From assembly GCF_006716355.1 (NCBI RefSeq), contig NZ_VFOW01000001.1:3844001-3908000 (forward strand): DNA of 64,000 bases, in the 5' to 3' direction. The notes beneath the pieces are model-generated. The model was not told the DNA's origin, did no database searches, and saw only the letters and a list, made by a program, of their open reading frames with translations. The position numbers and the translations under genes are program-made. Positions 47,791 through 56,259 of the stretch are shown in pieces (position 1 is the stretch's first letter; the number at the start of each line of letters is the position of its first letter). The DNA comes from Stackebrandtia endophytica. Lineage in GTDB: Bacteria > Actinomycetota > Actinomycetes > Mycobacteriales > Micromonosporaceae.

Positions 47791-48945
47791 TCAGTCGCCG
47801 GTGACCTCGGCGACCGCGTCGGTGACGTACTCGATGGCCGCTTTGGTGTCGTAGGTGTACTGACCGATGGCGTCGGCCCAACCCAGGATGTACACGCTTC
47901 CGTTGAACCCACTGTCGGGCTTGGCGGTGCAACTCATGGAGGTCTTCTTATCGCGGAGGATCGATCTGGTCTTCTCGCAGGAGGCGACGACCTTCTCGGT
48001 GGCTTCGGAGTAGACCTCCGCGTTGAAGATGACCAGTAGATCGTCGGTGTAGGGATCATCTGCCGTCGCCGTAACCTCCACGTCCAACCCGACGGCGCAG
48101 CCGACCGGGTAGGCACATTCGGCGCGCAGATCACTGCTGTCCACTTGCGGCCACGCGGTCAGACTGTACGGCCGATCCATGGTGGGCAATGTGTCTAGAA
48201 GGTGGGACCCAAGGTCGTCTACGTGCTCATCGGTCGCCGGTTCGACGGAGAATTCGCCGATCGTGACCGCCGAGGTTACGAGGTCCCGGCTGAAGAGTGA
48301 CAGTTCATCGACCGATACGAACCGGTGCGGGGCCTCAGCGGTCACATTGAGCGATCCGGATTCGTGATCGATGCGGTAGACCTCCACTCCGTCGATCGTC
48401 TCGGGGGTGGGGAGCGGGATCTCCAGGCTGCCGTCCTCGGTCATCCCGGTTCGGAGCAGTTCGGCGAACCGGTCGGGCCGAAAGTAGGTTCCCGGATCGT
48501 GCCAGTGCTCGGTGGGTACTCGTACCCATCCGTTGCCGAGTTCCTCGGCCGCGGCCGGACCGTATTCCATGCCAATCCACCGGGCATCGTCGAGTTTGAG
48601 GTGCATCGTGCCTTCCAGCGAGATCATCGCGCCGGACTGGTCCTCGTCGTCGAATGTCGACCAGGCGGTCCCATCGGCCAGCACGGTGGCGTCGTAACCG
48701 TTGAATCGCTCCAGACCGGTGGTGAGGTTGACCGATCCGGTGATGTGTAGGGCCGGTTGGCCGGCCAGGTCGTCGAGGGCTTCGGCGACGGCGGCTTTGA
48801 TCTCGGCGGTGGGGTCGAAGAAGGTTCCGGTGGCGGCGCAGCCGCCGGTGGCCAGGAGCATCAGGGCGAGGCCGGACGAGGAGAGGGACCTGCGCAGGGG
48901 TGAGGCAGGTGCAGAGGGCGGCATCATAGGCATGGGGGTGGGCAT
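47791..48945 (-). CDS. LppX/LolA-like lipoprotein 3
   Basis: 384 residues. Signal peptide LALMLLATGGC (Cys36 of the longest form; Met-rich n-region MPTPMPMMPP). The same ATGTFFDPTAEIKAAVAEAL block as paralogue 2, then LHITGSVNL, WVRVPTEHWHDPGTYFRPDRF and AEAPHRFVSVDE. Ends TYDTKAAIEYVTDAVAEV. Probably surface-attached and lipid-binding, by analogy only. Confidence 0.72.
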   Translation of the reverse strand: MPTPMPMMPPSAPASPLRRSLSSSGLALMLLATGGCAATGTFFDPTAEIKAAVAEALDDLAGQPALHITGSVNLTTGLERFNGYDATVLADGTAWSTFDDEDQSGAMISLEGTMHLKLDDARWIGMEYGPAAAEELGNGWVRVPTEHWHDPGTYFRPDRFAELLRTGMTEDGSLEIPLPTPETIDGVEVYRIDHESGSLNVTAEAPHRFVSVDELSLFSRDLVTSAVTIGEFSVEPATDEHVDDLGSHLLDTLPTMDRPYSLTAWPQVDSSDLRAECAYPVGCAVGLDVEVTATADDPYTDDLLVIFNAEVYSEATEKVVASCEKTRSILRDKKTSMSCTAKPDSGFNGSVYILGWADAIGQYTYDTKAAIEYVTDAVAEVTGD

Positions 48946-48952
48946 CCGCGTA

Positions 48953-49006
48953 GGTGTGAGGAGTGGAGACGCGAGTGCCGGTCGTGACCCATATGACGTT
49001 GGTCAT
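48953..49006 (-). repeat. 54-base upstream repeat, copy 2
   Basis: Matches 47617-47670 base for base; sits directly upstream of lipoprotein gene 3. Beyond it, the distal sequences (GTTAACTTC versus GTCAACTTC) stay similar for another ~25 bases. Confidence 0.75.
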
Positions 49007-49321
49007 CATACGTGGAGGGAAGTTAACGGTGAGTTCACATCCCGGTCGCGTATGCGTGCGTGCGAACCCGCAGCTCGCACCGTGTCGGTCGAGGCGGGTG
49101 GGTCGGATGTGGTGAATCCGGGCGCGGCCGCCCCGTTGTGACACGCCCGATAGCGGGGGAGGGGGTGGGGGCCTGGTGGGTCGGGACCGGAGCGAGTAGT
49201 ATCCCTAGATGGCGCAGCGCGTCTTGTCCGTCATGCCTGTGTGCGCTTCTCAGGAGACGGACGCGGCTGAGACGAGCAGTGCCGAGTTATCGGATCCGAC
49301 AAAGTCACAGTAGCGGAGAAC
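49007..49321 (+). promoter_or_regulatory. infA upstream region with shared element, G-tracts and promoter
   Basis: The shared element variant GACACG-CCCG-ATAG-CGGGGG spans 49139-49159. It runs into four G-tracts (GGGGG-A-GGGGG-T-GGGGG, then GGG at 49178-49180), a potential G-quadruplex. TGGTGG (49174-49179) and TAGTAT (49197-49202), 17 bases apart, form the likely infA promoter, giving a leader of ~115 nt. AGCGGAGAAC precedes the ATG. No gene in the 376-base gap. Confidence 0.55.
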
Positions 49322-49543
49322 ATGCCGAAAAAAGACGGCGCGATTGAGATTGAGGGCCGGGTGATCGAGCCCCTCCCGAACGCTATGTTCCGGGTGGAGC
49401 TGACCAACGGCCACAAGGTCTTGGCGCATATCAGCGGCAAGATGCGTCAGCACTACATCCGTATCCTCCCTGAGGACCGCGTGGTGGTGGAGCTGTCGCC
49501 TTACGACTTGTCTCGAGGCAGGATTGTTTACCGTTACCGATGA
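49322..49543 (+). CDS. infA: Translation initiation factor IF-1
   Basis: 73 residues, one S1/OB domain: [46 protein letters not shown] and [18 protein letters not shown]. Occupies the 30S A site during initiation. First gene after the accessory block; starts the alpha operon region. Confidence 0.98.
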   Translation: MPKKDGAIEIEGRVIEPLPNAMFRVELTNGHKVLAHISGKMRQHYIRILPEDRVVVELSPYDLSRGRIVYRYR

Positions 49544-49565
49544 CTGACGACATCAAGTAGGGCTT

Positions 49566-49679
49566 GTGAAGGTTAAGCCGAGCGTCAAGAAGATCTGCAA
49601 CAAGTGCCGCACGATTCGCCGGAATGGCCGCGTCATGGTCATCTGCGAAGACCCGCGTCACAAGCAGCGGCAGGGCTAA
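49566..49679 (+). CDS. rpmJ: 50S ribosomal protein L36, zinc type
   Basis: 37 residues from GTG 49566: [17 protein letters not shown] then [15 protein letters not shown]. The zinc ligands Cys11, Cys14, Cys27 and His32 are all present. Twenty-two bases after infA, as in most bacteria. Confidence 0.96.
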   Translation: MKVKPSVKKICNKCRTIRRNGRVMVICEDPRHKQRQG

Positions 49680-49839
49680 GTCCCGCCGATCTTCGGTAGT
49701 ACGCCTTTTTCTGACATCACTGCCCGCCATGAGCGCTGCGCTCATGACACCCCCGGTGCGGAGGCCGGGGCCCCACCCGGGCAGGTGGGGGATAGCGGGC
49801 GGTGCAGACCTCCGACTTATTTAGGGAGCAACAGCCCAA
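49680..49839 (+). other. rpmJ-rpsM spacer with hairpins
   Basis: CATGAGCG-CTG-CGCTCATG at 49728-49746 (8 bp) and CCCCACC-CGGGCA-GGTGGGG at 49771-49790 (7 bp). A T5 run at 49706-49710 lies before them, so neither is a standard terminator. TTAGGGAGCAAC provides the rpsM RBS. Confidence 0.55.
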
Positions 49840-50220
49840 ATGGCACGTTTGGTTGGTGTCGATCTGCCGCGCGACAAGCGCCTGGAGATCGCCCTCACGT
49901 ACATCTTCGGGGTGGGCCGCACTCGTGCGGTCGAGACCTGTGCTCAGGCCCAGGTCGACCCGAACAAGCGGGTTCATGAACTCACCGACACGGAGCTGGT
50001 GCAGCTGCGTGACTGGATTGAGGCGAACTACCAGGTAGAAGGTGACCTTCGCCGCGAGGTCGCCGCTGACATCCGCCGCAAGGTGGAGATCGGTTGTTAC
50101 CAGGGAATCCGGCACCGCCGTGGTCTCCCTGTGCACGGTCAGCGCACCCGGACCAACGCGCGTACGCGCAAGGGTCCGAAGCGCACCGTGGCCGGCAAGA
50201 AGAAGCCCGGTAAGAAGTAG
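49840..50220 (+). CDS. rpsM: 30S ribosomal protein S13
   Basis: 126 residues: [30 protein letters not shown] and the C-terminal [29 protein letters not shown] (both in pieces). H2TH fold; contacts P-site tRNA and forms a subunit bridge. Confidence 0.98.
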   Translation: MARLVGVDLPRDKRLEIALTYIFGVGRTRAVETCAQAQVDPNKRVHELTDTELVQLRDWIEANYQVEGDLRREVAADIRRKVEIGCYQGIRHRRGLPVHGQRTRTNARTRKGPKRTVAGKKKPGKK

Positions 50221-50263
50221 TAGTAGCCGGCTAACACCGTACACATAGGAGCGCATTAAGCTA

Positions 50264-50665
50264 ATGGCTGGACCAAAGCCACGCGGTGCGAAGAAGCTGC
50301 GCCGCAAGGAGAAAAAGAACGTAGCGATGGGCCACGCGCACATCAAGAGCACGTTCAACAACACCATTGTCTCGATCACCGACCCCACTGGCGCGGTGAT
50401 CTCCTGGTCGTCTTCGGGCCAGGTCGGCTTCAAGGGTTCGCGTAAGTCGACCCCCTTCGCCGCTCAGATGGCCGCCGAGTCTGCGGCGCGTCGCGCCATG
50501 GAACACGGCATGCGCAAGGTCGACGTGTTCGTGAAGGGTCCCGGCTCCGGCCGTGAGACCGCGATCCGTTCGCTGCAGGCCGCCGGTCTGGAAGTCGGAT
50601 CGATCAACGACGTCACGCCGCAGCCGCACAACGGCTGCCGTCCGCCCAAGCGGCGGCGGGTCTGA
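50264..50665 (+). CDS. rpsK: 30S ribosomal protein S11
   Basis: 133 residues with [37 protein letters not shown] and the terminal [18 protein letters not shown]. Platform protein near the mRNA exit. RBS AGGAGCG. Confidence 0.98.
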   Translation: MAGPKPRGAKKLRRKEKKNVAMGHAHIKSTFNNTIVSITDPTGAVISWSSSGQVGFKGSRKSTPFAAQMAAESAARRAMEHGMRKVDVFVKGPGSGRETAIRSLQAAGLEVGSINDVTPQPHNGCRPPKRRRV

Positions 50666-50682
50666 GGAAGAGGAGATAGACA

Positions 50683-51309
50683 ATGGCTCGTTATGCCGGA
50701 CCCGACTGCCGTCGTTGCCGTCGCGAGAAGATGAAGCTGTTCCTCAAGGGCAGCAAGTGCGAGAGCGCCAAGTGCCCGCTGGAATCACGTCCGTTCCCGC
50801 CTGGGCAGCACGGCCGCGGTCGCCCCAAGGAGACCGAGTACCTGCTTCAGATGCGTGAGAAGCAGAAGGCCAAGCGCACCTACGGTGTCCTGGAGAAGCA
50901 GTTCCGCAACTACTACGAGGAAGCCAACAAGCGCGCCGGCAAGACCGGTGAGGAGCTGTTGCGCATCCTGGAGTCGCGGCTGGACAACGTGGTGTTCCGC
51001 GCTGGTTTCGCCAAGTCTCGTGACATGGCCCGTCAGCTGGTCACTCACGGCCACTTCATGGTCAACGGCCGCAAGGTCAACATTCCTTCCTTCCGGGTGA
51101 CCGCCAAGGACATCGTCGAGGTTCGACCGAAGTCGACCGAGATGACCCCGTTCATGGTGGCTCGCGCCGAGGCCGGCGAGAAGAACGTTCCCGCCTGGCT
51201 GGAGCCGATCCCGTCGAAGATGAAGATCCTGGTCCACTCGCTTCCGGCACGTCAGGTGATTGACACCCAGGTGCAGGAGCAGTTGATCGTCGAGCTCTAC
51301 TCCAAGTAG
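50683..51309 (+). CDS. rpsD: 30S ribosomal protein S4, zinc-binding type
   Basis: 208 residues; zinc cysteines Cys9, Cys12, Cys26 and Cys31 at the N-terminus. S4 RNA-binding motif LESRLDNVVFRAGFAKSRDMARQLVTHGHF (in pieces). Initiates 30S body assembly. RBS AGAGGAGA. Confidence 0.98.
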   Translation: MARYAGPDCRRCRREKMKLFLKGSKCESAKCPLESRPFPPGQHGRGRPKETEYLLQMREKQKAKRTYGVLEKQFRNYYEEANKRAGKTGEELLRILESRLDNVVFRAGFAKSRDMARQLVTHGHFMVNGRKVNIPSFRVTAKDIVEVRPKSTEMTPFMVARAEAGEKNVPAWLEPIPSKMKILVHSLPARQVIDTQVQEQLIVELYSK

Positions 51310-51318
51310 GCATCGATC

Positions 51319-51349
51319 GCGCGGTTCCTGTGTTATGCAGGGACCGCGC
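51319..51349 (+). other. Hairpin between rpsD and rpoA
   Basis: GCGCGGTTCCTG (51319-51330) pairs with CAGGGACCGCGC (51338-51349), 12 pairs with one G-U, loop TGTTATG. No U-tract. It may set the ratio of rpoA to ribosomal mRNA by processing. Confidence 0.65.
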
Positions 51350-51407
51350 ACACTCCATTGTTTGCGACGTCATATAGCGGGCGTCCGACGAAAAGGAAAT
51401 TCATACC

Positions 51408-52442
51408 GTGCTCATCACTCAGCGACCGTCTCTCAGCGAAGAGTCGCTCTCGGAAACCCGTTCCCGGTTCTCCATCGAACCGTTGGAGCCCGGCTTCGGT
51501 TACACGCTCGGCAACTCGCTGCGTCGTACCCTGCTGTCGTCGATTCCCGGCGCTGCGGTCACCTCGATCAAGATCGACGGTGTCCTGCACGAGTTCACCA
51601 CGATTCCCGGTGCGAAGGAAGACGTGGTCGAGCTGGTTCTCAACGTCAAGCAGCTGTGCGTCTCGTCGGACTCCGACGAGCCGGTGACCATGTACCTGCG
51701 CAAGCAGGGCCCGGGCGATGTCACCGCCGGTGACATCCAGCCGCCGTCGGGTGTGACGGTGCACAACCCGGAGCTGAAGCTGGCGACCCTGAACGCCAAG
51801 GGTCGGCTGGACATGGAGTTCACCGTCGAGCGGGGCCGTGGTTACGTCTCCGCCGCGCAGAACAAGCAGCCCAGCCAGGGAATCGGTCGTATTCCGGTCG
51901 ACTCGATCTACTCGCCGGTGGTGAAGGTCAGCTACCGCGTTGAGGCGACTCGTGTCGAGCAGCGCACCGACTTCGACAAGCTCATCATCGATGTGGAGAC
52001 CAAGCCGTCCATCGGGCCGCGCACCGCGCTGGCCTCGGCGGGATCCACCCTGGTGGAACTGTTCGGTCTGTACCGCGAGCTGGACTCCGCGGCAGAGGGC
52101 ATCGATGTCGGCCCGTCGCCGGCTGACGCGCAGCTCGCCGCCGATCTGGCGTTGCCGATCGAGGAGCTGGAGCTGACGGTTCGTTCGTACAACTGCCTGA
52201 AGCGGGAGGGCGTCGACTCGGTTGGTGAACTGATCAACCGCACCGAGGCCGACCTGCTGGACATCCGCAACTTCGGGCAGAAGTCGATCGACGAGGTCAA
52301 GATGAAGCTCGCGGGCCTGGGCCTGGCGCTCAAGGACTCCCCGGGAACCTTCGACCCGGCGGAAGCCGCTGCGGCCTACGACGACGGTGAGTACGACGAC
52401 TACGACGACGGCGAAGACCTTCGCGAGACCGAACAGCTCTAG
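51408..52442 (+). CDS. rpoA: RNA polymerase alpha subunit
   Basis: 344 residues from GTG 51408 (RBS AAAGGAAA). N-terminal dimerisation domain with [20 protein letters not shown] and [20 protein letters not shown]-terminal domain with [20 protein letters not shown] and [20 protein letters not shown], the DNA and activator contact surface. Ends in an acidic tail ([16 protein letters not shown]). Confidence 0.99.
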   Translation: MLITQRPSLSEESLSETRSRFSIEPLEPGFGYTLGNSLRRTLLSSIPGAAVTSIKIDGVLHEFTTIPGAKEDVVELVLNVKQLCVSSDSDEPVTMYLRKQGPGDVTAGDIQPPSGVTVHNPELKLATLNAKGRLDMEFTVERGRGYVSAAQNKQPSQGIGRIPVDSIYSPVVKVSYRVEATRVEQRTDFDKLIIDVETKPSIGPRTALASAGSTLVELFGLYRELDSAAEGIDVGPSPADAQLAADLALPIEELELTVRSYNCLKREGVDSVGELINRTEADLLDIRNFGQKSIDEVKMKLAGLGLALKDSPGTFDPAEAAAAYDDGEYDDYDDGEDLRETEQL

Positions 52443-52469
52443 TGGCTGTAGTTATTTAAAGGAGAACAA

Positions 52470-53027
52470 ATGCCACAGCCAACTAAGGGCGCTCGCCTGG
52501 GTGGCTCCGCGGCGCACCAGAAGCTGATGCTGGCGAACCTCGCCACCTCGCTGTTCAAGCACGGCAAGATCACCACCACCGAGGCGAAGGCGCGGCGCGT
52601 GCGCCCCTACGCCGAGCGTCTGGTGACCTTCGCCAAGCGTGGTGACCTGGCGTCGCGTCGTCGGGCCATCGCCAAGATGACCGACCGGGACGTCACCCAC
52701 GACCTGTTCGACGAGATCGCGCAGCGTTACACCAACCGCGACGGCGGCTACACCCGCATCGTCAAGATTGGTCCCCGCAAGGGCGACAACGCGCCGATGG
52801 CCGTCATCGAGCTGGTCGAGGAACTGCAGGCGGCCCCCGCGCCCACGCGGAAGAAGGCCACCCGCAAGGACACCAAGGCCGAAGCGGTAGCCGCGCTGGC
52901 CGGCGGTGACGACGAGGAGACCCCGGTCGCCAAGACCGAGGACACCGACGAGACCGAGAAGACCGAAGCCAAGGCTGACGCCGAGGCCGACGACACCTCG
53001 GACGCCGACGAGAAGACCGACAAGTAG
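52470..53027 (+). CDS. rplQ: 50S ribosomal protein L17 with long acidic tail
   Basis: 185 residues. The core ([60 protein letters not shown]) ends near residue 120. The remaining ~65 residues are a basic patch ([13 protein letters not shown]) then an acidic Glu/Asp/Thr stretch. Actinobacterial L17 often has a tail; this is a long one. RBS AAAGGAG; last gene before the terminator. Confidence 0.96.
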   Translation: MPQPTKGARLGGSAAHQKLMLANLATSLFKHGKITTTEAKARRVRPYAERLVTFAKRGDLASRRRAIAKMTDRDVTHDLFDEIAQRYTNRDGGYTRIVKIGPRKGDNAPMAVIELVEELQAAPAPTRKKATRKDTKAEAVAALAGGDDEETPVAKTEDTDETEKTEAKADAEADDTSDADEKTDK

Positions 53028-53041
53028 GTCGAGTTACGTCG

Positions 53042-53076
53042 CGGCCGTGCCCTGTTCGTTGGGGCACGGCCGTTTT
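53042..53076 (+). terminator. Terminator after rplQ
   Basis: CGGCCGTGCCC (53042-53052) pairs perfectly with GGGCACGGCCG (53062-53072), followed by TTTT. Fourteen bases after the rplQ stop; ends the infA-rplQ transcript, with some read-through to truA possible. Confidence 0.88.
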
Positions 53077-53099
53077 CGCTGTTCTGAGAGGAGAATCGG

Positions 53100-53942
53100 G
53101 TGGCCGACGAATCGGGTGGGGCGACCGTCGACGCGGTGCGGCTTCGGTTGGACATCGGCTACGACGGCACCGATTTCGCCGGGTGGGCCCGTCAGCCCGG
53201 GCAGCGAACCGTGGCCGGTGAGATCGCGACCGCGTTGGGCCACCTGTTCCCCGGTTTCGGCGGGTTGACGGTGGCCGGTCGCACCGACGCCGGAGTGCAC
53301 GCCACCGGGCAGGTCGCCCACGTCGATGTTCCCGCCGAGACCTGGCGGGCACGATCTCAGGACGTGTTGTGGCGGTTGCGGGGGATTCTGCCGCCGGATG
53401 TTCGGGTGAAGTCGGTCGTGGTGGTCGATGCGTCGTTCAACGCCCGGTTCGCGGCGTTGTCGCGTCGATACGTCTACCGGGTCAGCGACACGGTGTGGGG
53501 TGTGGAACCGGTGCGACGCAGCGACACCCTGGCCTGGCCGCGTCCACTGGACCTGGGTGCGATGCGGTCGGCGGCGACGGTTCTGTTGGGACAGCACGAC
53601 TTCGCGGCGTTCTGTAAGCGTCGTGAGGGGGCGACGACGATTCGAGCGTTGCAGCGTCTCGACTGGCAACGTGAGACCGACGGGGTTCTGGCCGTCACGG
53701 TGGTGGCCGACGCGTTCTGCCATTCGATGGTGCGCAGTCTGGTGGGTGCGATGTTGGCGGTGGGGGATGGTCGCCGCGACGCCGACTGGTTGGCCGGTCT
53801 GTTGACTCTCGGCCACCGCAGCGGCGAAGTCGTGGTGGCACCGGCACACGGTTTGACCCTGGCCGAGGTGGAGTACCCGGCAGCCTCCGAATGGGACGCC
53901 CGCGCCACCCAGACCCGCCGAATGCGCACATTGGATGCATAA
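53100..53942 (+). CDS. truA: tRNA pseudouridine synthase A
   Basis: 280 residues from GTG 53100 (RBS GAGGAG). LDIGYDGTDFAGWARQPGQR and the catalytic GRTDAGVHATGQVAHVD with the essential Asp, RRYVYRV, and FCHSMVRSLVGAMLAVG. Makes pseudouridine 38-40 in the tRNA anticodon arm. A usual neighbour of rplQ. Confidence 0.97.
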   Translation: MADESGGATVDAVRLRLDIGYDGTDFAGWARQPGQRTVAGEIATALGHLFPGFGGLTVAGRTDAGVHATGQVAHVDVPAETWRARSQDVLWRLRGILPPDVRVKSVVVVDASFNARFAALSRRYVYRVSDTVWGVEPVRRSDTLAWPRPLDLGAMRSAATVLLGQHDFAAFCKRREGATTIRALQRLDWQRETDGVLAVTVVADAFCHSMVRSLVGAMLAVGDGRRDADWLAGLLTLGHRSGEVVVAPAHGLTLAEVEYPAASEWDARATQTRRMRTLDA

Positions 53943-53954
53943 GCTCGGGCGGTG

Positions 53955-55037
53955 TCAGGTCATGTCGAGGTCTAGTTGTTCGGCTACGGCGGGGGCCTCG
54001 TCGGCCAGCTCGGGCCGGGGAAACATGAGCACCATCCTGTTCTCACTGCTGTCTTCCTGGTAACTGTCGTCGATTCTGTTGGCCAGTACGTTTTCGTATC
54101 CCGCGAGTGTGTTGGTGATTGCATCCTCTTGCGTGGCGATGTCATCCCTGAGTTCGATCGCCGCGTCGATGAGGTCGCCGAGTACTCCATGGATGGTGTC
54201 TGCGCCCATGTCACTGAGCTTGGGGCTGCCGACTTCGATTCCGAGCCCCGGGAGTGCGGAGATTCCCGCCACGATGGTGGACACGCCGGCACCTGCTGCT
54301 GAAATCGACGCGCCTCCAGTGGCCGGCATCGCAAGTGCGCCCGCGGTGATCGTCGCCACGGCGGCGATGACGCTCAGCGGCACTGTGAAGGATGCCCCGG
54401 TCACCATGCCGACAGCGTCGACCGCGTCCCTTGCACTGGTCAACAGCTTCTCCAGGCTACGGCGGTGTTCGACGAATATGTCGCGGTAGGCGATCAACGA
54501 GTGTGTCAGCAGGACTGCGAAATACGACTGGTCCTGGAAGATCGGTCTCATGGGGGCCCAGAATTGTCCGAAGAACAAGGTTGCGGAGGTCCCATCCCAG
54601 GTTCCAAGTGCGCGTGAGACCTCTTCGAAGACGCCTTCCTCCGCAGTTCGCTGGTTGTGCCAGTCCCAGAGCCGTTCGGCGGTTGCCCCCATGTCCATGA
54701 TCATGGGGTTGAAGTTGCCCGGGTTCGGGTCCAATCGGTCGTCGGCGAATGTCTTGACCCAGTCGAACTCCTGGCGTAGGGCTGCCCACTGAGCGGTGGT
54801 GCCGAGGTAGCAGCCGTCCTCGTCGAGGCGTACCACGTAGCTTCCGACGTGGGGGTCCTCGATACGGATCTCGCCGAAGTATTCCTGGCCGGCATATTGG
54901 GCGTTTGCATCGTCTTCGGGGATATACCCCAGTTCGTATCGCGCGCGTGCGTCGACGGCCGTTTTGAACAGGTCGTTCGACAGCTTCTTCAGCTCGTAGT
55001 CGCTCGGATAACTTTCGGCGACCCATGCATCGGCCAT
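53955..55037 (-). CDS. WXG-motif protein with central hydrophobic segment, possible type VII substrate
   Basis: 360 residues, no classical signal peptide. A mostly helical N-terminal half with Trp147-Asp-Gly149 (ALGTWDGTSATLF) followed by a long helix (SLIAYRDIFVEHRRSLEKLL), as in WXG100 folds. Residues ~215-265 are two hydrophobic Gly/Ala-rich stretches (PLSVIAAVATITAGALAMPA, AAGAGVSTIVAGISALPGLG), and the tail is acidic. Third gene of a minus-strand operon. The link to type VII secretion is inferred from motif and neighbours; no secretion machinery is in the window. Confidence 0.5.
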   Translation of the reverse strand: MADAWVAESYPSDYELKKLSNDLFKTAVDARARYELGYIPEDDANAQYAGQEYFGEIRIEDPHVGSYVVRLDEDGCYLGTTAQWAALRQEFDWVKTFADDRLDPNPGNFNPMIMDMGATAERLWDWHNQRTAEEGVFEEVSRALGTWDGTSATLFFGQFWAPMRPIFQDQSYFAVLLTHSLIAYRDIFVEHRRSLEKLLTSARDAVDAVGMVTGASFTVPLSVIAAVATITAGALAMPATGGASISAAGAGVSTIVAGISALPGLGIEVGSPKLSDMGADTIHGVLGDLIDAAIELRDDIATQEDAITNTLAGYENVLANRIDDSYQEDSSENRMVLMFPRPELADEAPAVAEQLDLDMT

Positions 55038-55070
55038 GAGTGAGTCTCCTTTTGTGGGTGGACGGGTGCG

Positions 55071-55571
55071 TCATACGGCCATCTGGTCGCCATCGGAGGC
55101 GCCTGGGCGTTGGTGTGGCTGGTCGTCGACGATGGGGGCGCCGGGTTCGGGTGGCAGTTGCCGGTCTTCTGGGGCGACCAGTTCGTAGTGGTCTTCCATG
55201 GAGCGGTGGATGTCGTCGAGTTGTCCACCGTTCTCCTCGTCTTGCTGATCGAAGGAGTGTGCGGCGATGATGAGAGCGTCGCCGGCCTCGTATAGGTTTT
55301 CGACCGACTCGCGCAGGATGGTCTGGAATCCGGTGCGCACCGCACTCCATGCCGCGAATGCGGGTCCCCCGGAGCTGGCGGTCCCGCCACCCGGGTAGGT
55401 CGTGGGGCGGCTGAATGCCTCACCTTCGATGGCGCCGATCCCGTTGAGTTCGGTACCGGCGGCAATGAGTGGTTCGGCGATGGCGGGGAAGTGCGAATAT
55501 CCGCACAACCACACGGCGGCGGCATCCATGCGGACGCCGACGAATTGGTCGATGTTGACGTCGTCGGTCAT
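55071..55571 (-). CDS. Small helical protein with YxxxD motif, possible type VII substrate
   Basis: 166 residues. A helical N-terminal half with FAAWSAVRTGFQTILRESV, then Tyr94-Glu-Ala-Gly-Asp98 (LYEAGDALIIAAHSFDQQD), matching the YxxxD/E export signal of ESX substrates. The C-terminus is polar and Pro-rich. Starts one base after the upstream gene ends. Confidence 0.5.
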   Translation of the reverse strand: MTDDVNIDQFVGVRMDAAAVWLCGYSHFPAIAEPLIAAGTELNGIGAIEGEAFSRPTTYPGGGTASSGGPAFAAWSAVRTGFQTILRESVENLYEAGDALIIAAHSFDQQDEENGGQLDDIHRSMEDHYELVAPEDRQLPPEPGAPIVDDQPHQRPGASDGDQMAV

Positions 55572-55572
55572 G

Positions 55573-56109
55573 TCAGGTCCCCTGTCGGTGGCGCTGAGGC
55601 AGGTTCAGGCTGAAGTGCTGGTCTTTGAGCTCGAGCGAGGCGTCCTGGTGCTCCCGAGTCAGCGACTGGATCGCCCCCAGCAGTTCCGTGGTGAAGGTGG
55701 CCTCGGTGAACTCCGGCAGGCTGCCGGGCTTGATGCGCACGGTGAAGTCGCGCATTCCGACGGCGTGTATCCGAACACGCTGGCCCGGTGATCTGCCGAT
55801 GATCTCCAGGGCATCCACCGCCTGTCGATAGCGGCGTCGATTGGCGTCCCAATGCTGATGGTCGTCGCGGTGGGGTTCGCCGCCGGCGGCGGTGATGATC
55901 TGTCGGCATCCGTCCCGCCAGCCTTGCCACAGCAGGTTCAGGGTGACGCTGAACTGGTGCTCCAGGTCGGCAGTCCGGTAGGTGTCGAAAGCATTGGGCC
56001 GAAACCGGATGACGGTGTCGGTGATGTTCTGTCGGGTCGCCCGGATCTGGGCATCGGGCGAAGTCACGGTCACCGTCAGCTTGCGGTGCAGCGCGCCCAG
56101 GTTTGGCAT
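55573..56109 (-). CDS. Uncharacterised protein, first gene of the minus-strand operon
   Basis: 178 residues; RBS GGAGAG upstream of ATG 56109. An N-terminal beta-rich part (LTVTVTSPDAQIRATRQ, TVIRFRPNAFDTYRTADLEH), then Trp/Arg-rich helices (LLWQGWRDGCRQII, HWDANRRRYRQAVDAL) and a C-terminal domain ending QHFSLNLPQRHRQGT. No family recognised. Adjacent to two possible type VII substrates, so it may be their chaperone or partner; that is inference. Confidence 0.5.
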   Translation of the reverse strand: MPNLGALHRKLTVTVTSPDAQIRATRQNITDTVIRFRPNAFDTYRTADLEHQFSVTLNLLWQGWRDGCRQIITAAGGEPHRDDHQHWDANRRRYRQAVDALEIIGRSPGQRVRIHAVGMRDFTVRIKPGSLPEFTEATFTTELLGAIQSLTREHQDASLELKDQHFSLNLPQRHRQGT

Positions 56110-56131
56110 GACGCTCTCCTCGATGGTGTCG

Positions 56132-56159
56132 CGGGGCGATGGTTTCGCCCCGTGAAACC
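56132..56159 (-). promoter_or_regulatory. Overlapping, mutually exclusive inverted repeats
   Basis: CGGGGCGA-TGGTT-TCGCCCCG (56132-56152) and GGTTTC-GCCCCGT-GAAACC (56141-56159) share bases and cannot form together. They lie 22-50 bases upstream of the minus-strand operon start. A regulatory RNA switch or two overlapping operators are possible. Confidence 0.45.
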
Positions 56160-56246
56160 GACGCTATTGGCGGGATCTGCTGGAAAGCCGGTGTGAATCT
56201 TGCGGCCCTGGTCCGGCGCTTGGCCGATGGGCTTTGGGTGAACTGT

Positions 56247-56252
56247 TAGAAT
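56247..56252 (+). promoter_or_regulatory. Leaderless -10 of the TetR gene
   Basis: TAGAAT, a TAGNNT -10, with seven bases to ATG 56260. No convincing -35. Confidence 0.45.
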
Positions 56253-56259
56253 CCTGGTC

